A stretch of DNA of 64,000 nucleotides, taken from the NCBI GenBank assembly GCA_020002185.1, contig CM034534.1, positions 18,101,087 to 18,165,086 of the forward strand, given 5' to 3'. The DNA comes from Paraescarpia echinospica (taxonomy: Eukaryota; Annelida; Polychaeta; Sabellida; Siboglinidae). Within the stretch, counting starts at the first letter, position 1. Every line of letters starts with the position of its first letter. A program made the position numbers and the translations under genes. The notes under the pieces were generated by a model, which was not told the origin of the DNA, searched no databases, and worked only from the letters and a program-made list of their open reading frames with translations. Shown one piece after another: positions 32,446 to 41,983 of this stretch.

Positions 32446-35324
32446 ATTCGCAGGGGGGATTCACAGAGAAGCCTGAAACTGGAGGCATAGATAAAGACAG
32501 CAGAAATAAATCGGCAAAGAACAGCCTGGAAAACTGTTCTGAATCAGGATATAAATGCATTTGTTTAAATGCAAGGAGCATAGTAAACAAAAGAAGTGAA
32601 CTAAACATTATGGTAGAAGATATTGACCCTCACATAATAGGTATAACCGAATCGTGGGCCACCACTGATATATCAGATGCCGAATTGGGACTAACAGGAT
32701 ATGTAATGTTTAGGAAAGATAGAATAGGAAGAAAGGGAGGTGGAGTTATTTTATATATTAAAGAATCTATCCAGGCTTATGAAATAAAATTAGAAAGAGA
32801 AGCAGATTGCGAAGAAGCTGTTTGGTGTAACATAGTTACAGGAAACTCAACGTTAACAGTTGGGTTAGTTTATCGAAGTCCAAACATAAGCATAGAAGAG
32901 AATGAAAAAATACAAAACGCTATAAGGGAAGTAAGCAAACGGAACTGTATTATTATGGGGGACTTTAACCATGGGCATATACAATGGAAATCTCTACAGA
33001 GTATGGGGAGTGAGGACCACAAGTTTTTAGTTTTAGTACAAGATAGTTTCCTTTCTCAACATGTGCTAGAACCAACCAGGGGAGAGAATGTGTTAGACTT
33101 AGTTTTGTCCTCACAGAAAGAATTAGTTGACAATGTCAAGATATGTGAGCCACTGGGGAGTAGTGATCACAACCAGATACATTTTACCATCAAAGTAAAA
33201 TCAGAAAGGAATAGTAAAAAGCAGTATAGGAGAAATTTCCACAAAGGAAGGTATAAGGACATGAGGAAATATTTAGCAAAGATAGACTGGAATAACACAC
33301 TGAAGAATAAGACAGCAACCGAATGCTGGAATATCTTAAATAGTGAAATTAAGTGCATAGTCGATAAATTTGTACCTTTCAAAAAACAAGGGAAACGGTC
33401 TAAAAAGAAACACTTATCGAAAGAAGCCATTAGAAAAATTAAGTATAAACAAATGATGTGGAAGTCATATAGATGTACTGGAAATGATGAAGACTACAAC
33501 ATTTATAAAGAAGCACTTAATCAAGCTACAGCTGAAATTAGAAATTCAAAGAGAAGCTATGAAAAAAAATTAGCTAGTAATATAAAACATGACAGTAAGA
33601 GTTTTTATGCGTATATTCGAAGCAAACAGAAAGTTCAGGATAAGGTCGGTCCTCTAGAAGATAGTGCTGGAAATACAATATCAGAGGGATTCTTAATGGC
33701 AGAAGACCTGAATGAGTATTTTAGTTCAGTGTTTACCAGGGAAGATATTAGTTCACTGCCAGTACCAGAGGCTAAGTTCAAGGGGGCAGATTCAGACTAT
33801 TTAGGACAGTTAGTTGTAACCTCGGAAATGGTAGCTAAGAAAATAAGGGCTATGAAGGATAATAAATCACCTGGAGTGGACGGGATTCCGCCCAAACTAC
33901 TATTGGAAATTGTAGAACAAATTAGCGTACCGCTTGCAACAGTTTTCAATTTGTCATTAGAAGAGGGAGTGGTTCCTTTAGAATGGAAAGAGGCAAACAT
34001 TATACCGTTATTTAAAAAAGGTTCGAGAAACAAGTCAGAGAACTATAGACCAGTGAGTTTAACATCAGTGATTTGCAAATTATTAGAAAGACTAATTAAA
34101 GATCACATGGTGGATTTTCTTGTTAAACATAACTTGATAAACCCATCTCAACATGGGTTTTTAAAAGCGAGGTCATGCTTAACAAATATGTTATGTTTTT
34201 TGGAAGACATCACTAGGTGGGTAGATGAGGGATCACCAGTAGATATCATCTATTTAGATTTTCAAAAAGCTTTCGACAAAGTACCACATCAAAGATTACT
34301 CCTTAAGCTAAAGGCCCATGGCATAGGAAATGGTATAATAAACTGGATAGAAAAATGGCTGAATGACAGAAGACAACGTGTAGTAGTTGATGGGGAGGCT
34401 TCAAACTGGAAATCGGTATTGAGTGGGGTACCACAGGGATCAGTACTAGGACCTATATTATTCTTAATATATATCAACGATTTGGACGATGATATAACAA
34501 GCAAGGTGTTAAAATTTGCGGATGATACAAAAGTGTTTAGAAGGATTAAAAGTGATGGAGACAGACAGCATTTACAAGATGATCTTGATAGGTTGATCAA
34601 ATGGTCTGAAAAGTGGCAAATGCTGTTCAATTTTGGGAAATGTAAATGCCTCCACACAGGTCATGGGAATGAAGAGGTAAAATATAAAATGGGGGGTACT
34701 GTTCTAAGTACTACTGTAAAAGAAAAGGACTTGGGGTTAACCATTAGTGCTGATATGAAGGTTTCAGAGCAGTGCGGAATTGCAGCGTCAAAGGGAAATC
34801 AAATCCTTGGATTAATTAGGCGAAATATAGCGTATAAGAAAAAAGAATTAATAGTACCGCTGTACAAAACAATAGTGAGGCCTCATTTAGAATATTGTAT
34901 ACAAGCATGGAGGCCATATCGCAAGAAGGACATAGATATGCTAGAAAGAGTACAGAGGAGAGCGACTAAAATGATACCAAATCTGAGGGATCTTAGTTAC
35001 GAAATACGCCTAAAAGAATGTGGTTTAACAACATTAGAGACCAGGAGATTGAGAGGAGATCACATAGAAGTGTTTAAAATATTGAATGGTTATGAAAATA
35101 TTGATAGAAACATTTTTTTCTCAGTTAAGAAAAATAGAAGGACCAGAGGACATGAAGCTACATTAGTAAAGGAGCAGTGTAGATTAGATATAAGAAAGTT
35201 CTCATTCTCACAAAGGACTGTAAATGAATGGAACAGATTATCTCCTGATTGTGTTGGTGCTAGTAGCGTGAATATGTTTAAAAATAAAATCGACACACAC
35301 CTTAAAAAGGCGGGATACATGTAG
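32446..35324 (+). CDS. CR1 ORF2: AP-like endonuclease and reverse transcriptase
   Basis: The first ATG is at 32610 (904 codons), but the frame is open from 32415 and the endonuclease begins earlier, at CICLNARSIVNKR (Asn codon 32568-32570), so the 32610 start would remove a catalytic residue. Endonuclease motifs: LNARS, TESW, VYRSP, GDFN, LDLVL, SDH. RT motifs: NKSPGVDGIPPKLL, NYRPVSLTS, YLDFQKAFDKVPH, SGVPQGSVLGP and FADDTK, then the CR1 thumb (KEKDLGLTIS) and tail (RTVNEWNRLSPD). All catalytic motifs are present. The protein nicks target DNA and primes reverse transcription on it. Entry to ORF2 is probably by -1 frameshifting from ORF1 or by reinitiation; no AUG serves it. Confidence 0.9.
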
Positions 35325-35420
35325 ATAAAAAGTATTGGACTCTCGATAAGCCAAAAGGCTTCCTTGTCCACCTGCCATCCAGAGTAATTTTCTGGATGGC
35401 AATCTTGTTAAATCTTGTTA

Positions 35421-36559
35421 AAGTAACAGGAACGAGTAACATCCACATACTGTGTGTTATTCACGTTATTCAACATTTACTGCAAATACTGTTTTTAATA
35501 TATAATATTGTCGGCAACAAGCTCTGTTAAGTACAGAGGGAAGCAGAAAGATAAGATGTCTTACCTAACCTGACTAACCGTATTGCTGCCAACCATTGAT
35601 TGAGTTTTGCGATATCGTCACTAGGTCAAATCGATTGCTACGTTAGTAAAAGACATACTGTTTGTTTATTTATGTGTCCGCATCGGAAAGAAAGTGGGTA
35701 CACGCTCGTTAGAAATACGCATAGGAACAAACAAGTAATGATTACATTTCAAGTGTTCAAAACATACAGTACAGAAAAATTAAAAATTTTCTAGATTTTT
35801 AAGGTGTCCCAAAACATACTGTGACCCAGTAGGTACGGCCATTACGGTAGGATCATTTGTGTTGCCCGTCGGTGTCGTCGTACAATGTACATGGAACTAT
35901 CAAGCTGCGGTCCGGTCGCATGTGAGAACATGGACTAGTGTCCTGTACATCCAGATGTTTAAGGCAGCGTCATTTCCAGTTTTGTTTGCATGCGTGTATC
36001 TGTGCTATTGTCATATGATTTATTTCATAAACATTGGTGCCAACAATGTATGTGCTACCGTTGCATCGTAGATGCTGTTATTTCATAAACATTGGTGCCA
36101 ACAAGGTATGTGCTACCGTTGCATCGTAGATGCTGTTATTAACCAGACATGTGACTTGTGTTTTTTTAATAACTTTCAATTAAATTATCTTCAAACCGTC
36201 AACATGTGTTCCAGACTACCTAATGGGTGTACCTCATCTGGGGTGGATCCAGACAGGGTAATGTTGGAGGAAGGGGGCAAATCTTTCGAAATGAACACCC
36301 TGATGCACGCCAATATATACGAAAACTTCAGGCTCTCCAAGAACCTCAAAACACCACAACTTCAATCTCCCAAAACCTCCAATTGCACCCCCGTGAAACT
36401 CACCAAAACGGGACACATTCAAAATATTTAGGGTGGGGCACCAGGAACGGATCCAGGTGGGGCCCCAAAACCTCCAGTGGTGCCCAATGCAAATTCCTAT
36501 TTGGTGGGTTGAGCCAGACCTTCAGCATGACTCTGCTGTCGCGCTGTCAGATCATGACA
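35421..36559 (+). other. Left-arm 3' flank, no gene
   Basis: Matches the reverse complement of 56587-57680. A 58-60 bp tandem duplication at 36020-36137 (ATAAACATTGGTGCCAACAA) is single-copy in the right arm. Short GGATCCAGG words near 36243 and 36450 resemble hAT-like element ends. The 119- and 329-codon ATG frames start in this non-coding part. Confidence 0.5.
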
Positions 36560-37216
36560 TTGAAGGGGGTGCATTGCCTACTTGTTGCACCACCAGGAAG
36601 TGGGACTACAGGATATGCAAAGGCAACTGGGTGGATGACGACAGATACCTTCCTAAAGTACATGAAACACTTTGTCAACTACACCAAACCAAGTGCAGTG
36701 AGGCCAATACGTCTGCTCCTTGACAACCATCATTCCCACATAACACTTGAGGTACATGACTACGCAAAAGCGAACCACGTTACGCTTCTGAGCTTCCCTC
36801 CACACTGCTCCCACGAGCTGCAACCACTAGAAAAGACGGTGTGTGGCCCCTTCAAGACCTACGTCAACCAGACAAGTGACAGTTGGATGAGGGAGAAGGA
36901 CAACGCCGGCAAGTCCATGACTATTCACGTCATCCCCAAGCTTGTGTCGTACGAATTTCCGAAAGGAATGACCCATGAAAACATCATGGTAGGCTTTAAG
37001 GCCACCGGAATCTATCCTTTCGATAGGAACATCTTCCATGACCACAAGTTCTTGTCAGGTTATACAACTGACTTGCCTCTTAGGCTAGAAGAAACAACAA
37101 CACCAGCCAATTTACCTTCAACCTCCAGTGCCCAAGCGCCTGTCAGTGCTCAGGACATCCATCCATTTGGTGGACTGGCACCAAGAAAGGAAGGGGCTAC
37201 TCGACGGCCTCCTTAA
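36560..37216 (+). pseudogene. C-terminal half of a pogo-like DDE transposase (left-arm copy)
   Basis: The open frame 36227-37216 becomes transposase-like only from about 36590: ATGWMTTDTFLKYMKHFVNY, then LLLDNHHSHITLEVHDYAK (second catalytic Asp), LLSFPPHCSHELQPLE (third catalytic position, where pogo-type enzymes have QPLD and this has Glu), and IMVGFKATGIYPFDRNIF. The N-terminal DNA-binding domain and first catalytic Asp are missing. An inverted, more damaged copy lies at 53517-54200. It was present before the inverted duplication. Confidence 0.85.
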
Positions 37217-37514
37217 AGTGCCTATAAATTAGAATATCGTCTGGTAACATACAGTCGTGGTGAAAGTGATTAGGATCGTCTATCTCGCAACCGGAACAGG
37301 GTAGTGTTGACAGCTTAACGACGCTACGTGCTATATGTGTCGTGCTAACGTCTTGTTCATTTCGATGACAAGAAAGTCTTTCGCGTCGGAGGGGATGGTC
37401 GTACCGATAGTTGCCGCGACAGCGAGAGAAGAGTTAGAAGCGGCAGCGGCGATATTTTGTAGTAGAAGCAGACGTAGACGTGGTGGCAGGCTGAATATAA
37501 TATCATATATATGA

Positions 37515-37654
37515 TTATGTAAAGTAAAGTAAAAGTAAAGGTACGTTCTTATATAGCGCAGTATCCAGTCCCCAGGACTGCTCAAAGCGCTTTATACTTT
37601 ACTCCCTGGCAGACCTGTTCAATCGAACACCATCTCGACTTCTCTGGGAAGCAT
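37515..37654 (-). mobile_element. 5'-truncated SINE with 11 bp target duplication
   Basis: ATATGATTATG flanks the insert on both sides (about 37504-37514 and 37645-37655), and the right arm lacks it (TAGATGATTATGTGTGTGGG, reverse strand at ~45820). The insert matches the 3' part of the SINE at 55578-55900 in reverse (AGTCCCCAGGACTG, CTTCTCTGGGAAGC). A (TAAAG)n end is at its left, so it is in - orientation. Confidence 0.8.
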
Positions 37655-37655
37655 A

Positions 37656-38192
37656 TGATTATGTGTGTGTGTGTGTGCGTGCGTGCGTGTGTGTCAAAGG
37701 AATGTACACGATCAAAAGGCGCATGACGTTGTAGTTCTGGCAGGAGCCGAATTCGATTTTTTGTAATCATGAGAAATACGCTTTTTGAACTGTGGTCACT
37801 AATATCTGATTTTTGTGCTAATGGTTACCTATCCACCGAAAACGTATGACACAGTGTAGCAAATGGTTCTGCTATATATTTTGCGTTCTCTTGTTGGTTG
37901 CTTGAGAATGTCACATACAATAAATACTCTTCTGACAGTTGCCAACCGGGATGTGATGTATAGGAAACATTATAGTTGGGCATCATCGTCAATTATGTGG
38001 AGCAATCTGCAATAATGGGTAGTACTTTGTTTGGTACGCTAGTCAGATGTCTGGTTGTGATTGTTGGCATAGCTGGCGCTTTTCAGACGTTTTGTCCGCA
38101 TATATCTACTCTACTATAATTGCATGTCTTTAATAGTGCATACCGTTTGCATTACAAGTTTTGTTCAATACTAAGCTTCTACTCGGAGTCAG

Positions 38193-38246
<54 letters not shown>

Positions 38247-38272
38247 GCTGTATATATATATATATTTACCTA

Positions 38273-38308
<36 letters not shown>

Positions 38309-38984
38309 CATTTGCGACTTTCAGCGTTTTGGTTAAACACATTCTTAAATGTTGACACTAACTATTATATTTATTTAGCAAAATTGGTTTTTATGCCAGA
38401 GTGTAGTACATAATGTTTTGTTGAGTTTTTTATTGGCAGTTTGAACAATATCTACGAACTCCACCTATAGTGTAACTAGGGACAAAACGCACATACGGGG
38501 CAGAAAGACCAACGTATTTCACTCGAGCTAGTATTACAATACTCACTAGATGGGGACGTGAGGTTCCAGACAAACACATCTTCTGCGCAAATTTGCAAAT
38601 TATGTCGTCAGATAGATTCACGACGGTGAGTGAGATCACGATATCACTTTGCTAACTTCACGCTATAAGCTTCCAGAAAGTTCAATTGTTACCAAGGAGA
38701 ACACAGTTCAACGTTACATTTACATATGTATTTTTTAGCCTCCTATTTTCTTATCAGTTACAAAAATCATCACTGGCATGGGCGATAATACAGCGTAATA
38801 CAGATAAGCGCGTCATCTCTACAAGCACTATGCTGGGGCGAAACGCGCATGTAGCCTGCGCGTTTTGCCCAATTGCTGTATACGCTGTTTCAATGCTGCA
38901 GAACAGACGTTTTCGCATTAATACGTTCGACATAATAAGCTTAGTTACCACATAATTGATATAGTGGGGTAAAACGTATTGCCC
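37656..38984 (+). other. Distal left arm with GGGGCAAAACGCGC-type palindromes
   Basis: Mirrors 44767-45835. Holds (GT)n at 37663-37695, (AT)n/(CA)n at 38191-38310, and hairpin words GGGGCGAAACGCGCATGTAG with CTGCGCGTTTTGCCC (38832-38870) and ACAAAACGCACATACGGGGC (about 38480). These resemble subterminal repeats of a pogo-type element. No coding sequence is recognised. Confidence 0.6.
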
Positions 38985-39060
38985 ACATAAAGCCACCCCA
39001 AAAAGATGGTACACGTAAATCTAGATTTACGTGTACCATCTCTTTGAGGTGGCTTTATGT
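38985..39060. repeat. 76 bp spacer-less palindrome at the inner edge of the left arm
   Basis: Two 38 bp arms meet at TCTAGA (centre between 39022 and 39023), with two mismatches. It starts exactly where similarity to the right arm stops and ends exactly where the CR1 ORF1 remnant begins. Confidence 0.9.
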
Positions 39061-40051
39061 ACCCGCAGCGCATCTAGTTTAAATACTCAACGGTGCATGT
39101 ACCTTCATTTATGCACCTGATAAACTCATTCCCTAGAACTGCTGCTCCTTTTCCTGTCAGATGAACCCCATCACTCATAAACAGATCTTCCCTGCCTACA
39201 AAGCTTGCCCACATGTCGACAAAACCGACTCCTTACTTGCCAACGATGTCCATCGTACCTTCCTTCTCAACATTATTGGTGGCTGGGTGCACAAGAATAG
39301 ATCCCAATTGCCGTTACCTATGACCTGATCTACTCGTTCTGTGACATCTATCTTCGCCCCTGGTAGACATACAGAAAAAAAAACTTATTTATTGTCTTGT
39401 CCAACTTCCTGATAGTAGAATCCCCCATGACCACTCGCTCTCTTTCCCCTTAGCTACTGTATCTGCATAACTCTTGCGTTCCATCTGTTGCAGCTCCTCA
39501 ACACCGACCTGTTCACATTTCTTTTGCTGAACACTCTGTCTTCTTCCATCTGCTTTCCTCCCCGTCTTACCAACTACCTCTGTAGTATCTACCTCTTGAT
39601 CACCTACATCGCTATCGCTTCTCTCCTCATTCTCTACAGTCTGACCACATGGTGATCTGTCCCCACTAGCCTGTTTATCTTTATTCAGTCGAGCACTTTT
39701 CCTCCGTCCCTCCGTCTTCTTCTCCTTCTCTTGTTCCTTCTGTTTCACAGTCTCACCAGCTATCTCCCTGGCATCTCTCACCACACCACCTGTCTCCTTC
39801 ATTTCCTCTGTCATATCACCTGAATTTCCTTCCTTGTTTGTGTTTCCCATCAACACCCAAACTATATCCTTTAAATCGCCGATTTCCTTCTTTAGGCATC
39901 TAACGTGAGCACAACCCCGACTTTAAAAATCTATTAACTTAGCTTCAGCCCACGTCTTATCGGAGCCGGACATCGCAAAGTCAATTAAAACTGCTACACG
40001 TAAAAACATAAAATGTCGCGATGCCTTTGCTTTTCGTTTGCACGGCGCCAT
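39061..40051 (-). pseudogene. ORF1 of a second, divergent CR1 element
   Basis: On the - strand, MAPCKRKAKASRHF at 40051 parallels MAPCKRQVKAKRHL of the intact element. A stop near residue 43 and loss of most finger cysteines show decay. A Lys/Glu-rich linker follows (39856-39389), and after further breaks the esterase end reads MSDGVHLTGKGAAVLGNEF and finally EYLN with TAG at about 39073-39075. The sequence stops about 12 bases after that TAG, at the palindrome; ORF2 is missing entirely. Confidence 0.8.
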
Positions 40052-40559
40052 GCTGGCTAGAATTTTTTGTATATTTTTCTGATATAGTCACTATTTTTAC
40101 CCTATTCACTATGTAGTCTTTAAGCGAATACGCGGGACACTAGCCACATCAACAAACTCGATTTCTATGGTCTGCGACTAACTTACTCAAATACACTTTC
40201 TCTGACTACCATTTAGCTACAGCTGCATCTTAATATATATCTATGGATAGTTTAGGAATAGTATTTACGTAATAGGGGAAGGGCGGCTAAAGTGGACCCA
40301 TTAAGCGCCAATCGACTTAACATTTATGTACAAAAAAGGTCAATTTGTGTTACACTGCCTAGTTATGTATCTTGACTAGGTGAATCCACAGTCTAGTTAC
40401 TTTATCTTAATGAATATAATAAGTCAGATGTGCTTTTAAGAAGACACCCATTTTATTATTTTACAACATGTGGAGGCCAAAGTGGGCCCCCTCACAACGC
40501 TGTGCGATGCCACTTAATCGTCAGCGCAAATCTCGCACATAAACCCGCCACGCTCATAC

Positions 40560-41270
40560 CCGGCCCACTCACGGTGTGCCCACTGGCCACACTCCCCGCA
40601 CTACACCCAGCTTTCGCCTCTTCTGTTGTTGGAATACAATTCCGAACAGTACAGACAAGACGTAGTGTCGCTGTCTTGCTTCTTTTTCTTGTTTTTCTTT
40701 GACGTTTTCTCAGCTTTCGGATGCCCTCTCTTCTTTGAACCGCTTGGTTGTAGGCACGTTACTTTGTCGCAACTGAAGCGGGTCACATATGATAATGCGA
40801 AAGCAAGTTGGATTCAACATAACTTCAACCGTAGGACACGCGAAGCTGGAAAGGACTGGTTTTATTGGAGACGCGATTTCCCTGAGAATACCAGAACCTA
40901 CATCGGCAGCTCGCGCAAGAGCATTCATCCAGGGAGCCGTCAACGCGTTCTTTGATTTAATGGAAACGGTTCAAGACGCGAAGAGGTTTATTCCAGATCG
41001 CGTCTACAACGTAGACGAGACAGATATAACCACCGTACCCAATCGACCATCCAAGATAGACCGGGCAAGAGACAAGTTGGTTCACTGTCGTCTGCTGAGA
41101 GGGGCCAACTTGTCACGGTCGAAATTTGCAGGAATGCTGCTGGATCATTCATACCACCACTGTTCATCTTCCTGAGGAAGAGGATGACAGATGAGCTAAT
41201 GGACCGAGCATCCCCCGCGTCAATCGCAGTGGCGCACGAGACAGGATGGATGCAATCACATCTAATCTCT
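40560..41270 (+). pseudogene. pogo-like transposase remnant (first catalytic Asp region)
   Basis: Spread over three frames: AGKDWF near 40845; SLRIPEPTSAARARAF and AVNAFFDLMETVQDAKRF; IPDRVYNVDETDITTVPN (first catalytic Asp in NVDET) and RPSKI at ~40990-41060; then FIPPLFIFLRKRMTDELMD and HETGWM to about 41255. It covers the region from the DNA-binding/DDE junction to before the second Asp. Multiple frameshifts and stops; dead. Confidence 0.8.
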
Positions 41271-41272
41271 GG

Positions 41273-41377
41273 CAGAGGCCAAAGTGGGCCTCATGGGGCC
41301 CACACGTCTACGTTATAGACGCGATCTGGAATAAACCTCATCGCGTCTTGAACCGTTGGGGTCCACTTTGGCCTCTG
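41273..41377. mobile_element. 105 bp miniature element carrying an inverted piece of its host transposase
   Basis: Ends CAGAGGCCAAAGTGGGCC and GGTCCACTTTGGCCTCTG form a near-perfect 18 bp inverted repeat. The interior (about 41311-41360) is the reverse complement, with two or three mismatches, of 40963-41015 in the adjacent transposase remnant. Confidence 0.75.
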
Positions 41378-41720
41378 TCAGACTCCATTTTGGGAATAAT
41401 GCGTTAATTCACGTCAAATTGAAATTGCTCATTCAACTAACTATATACTATTGCTATATGGACCACATTTATAGTTATATACACTGACCATTTATGAAAA
41501 TGTGGAGTTTGTAAGACACGTCAATTTTTTTAAGTAAAGTACCTAAACAAATTAATACAAATTTGCTACTCACCGTTTTAAATTCGCGCCAAGCAAATAA
41601 CTACGACGTTGAGTGGTGTCCCCTGGCGGGTCTGTAAATACTACTACCTTTGATTTGTCTGCATGGCGTACCAGGTACGCTACGACAGTGGGGGCTCACT
41701 TTGGCCGAGGGGGCCCATAT

Positions 41721-41983
41721 TTTATTTTGAACTTTTATTTTAATTTATATTGTATTTATTCTTTTTTAGATTGAGAAAGACATAACATCTTATAAGTCAC
41801 ATGACATGTTATGGGTACCTATTTACTTAAATAAATTTAATTCATGGTAATTGCGACAGGCAGAAATAAAAAAGTAAACATAATAATTATTTATCTACCA
41901 GTAGATAACAAATATTGTGGTAACCTGGTTAAATCGTATTAAACTGATTTGAAACAGCTGCTCGTAATATAGATAACATAACC
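41721..41983. other. No gene seen
   Basis: AT-rich sequence between the pogo-like remnant and the truncated CR1 copy. Confidence 0.5.

Larger units (their letters stand above)
30604..35420 (+). mobile_element. Apparently full-length CR1-clade non-LTR retrotransposon
   Basis: 4.8 kb with a ~620 bp 5' UTR, ORF1 (31225-32445), ORF2 (open from 32415, stop at 35322-35324) and a ~96 bp 3' UTR ending in repeats of AATCTTGTTA, the short tandem 3' repeat typical of CR1-type elements. The right duplication arm has the uninterrupted site: its reverse complement near 57680 reads GGAATGGGTAAGTAACAGG, which fixes the ends here to GGAATGGGT|element|AAGTAACAGG with no target-site duplication. Both ORFs look intact, so this may be a competent copy. 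Two truncated relatives lie at 19259-22209 and 41984-43664. Confidence 0.92.
40270..41720 (+). mobile_element. Decayed pogo-like element with GGCCAAAGTGGGCCCC repeats
   Basis: Variants of GGCCAAAGTGGGCCCC occur at about 40283-40300, 40473-40491, 41273-41295, 41360-41377 and 41691-41718, in both orientations, around a transposase remnant. Exact ends and target duplication could not be fixed. Confidence 0.6.

Noticed and set aside
36227..36559. N-terminal extension of the left-arm transposase frame
   Set aside because: This part mirrors non-coding right-arm flank and has no transposase similarity; the frame is fortuitously open.
38120..38413. Tyr/Ile-rich frame
   Set aside because: Translation of (AT)n and (CA)n microsatellites.
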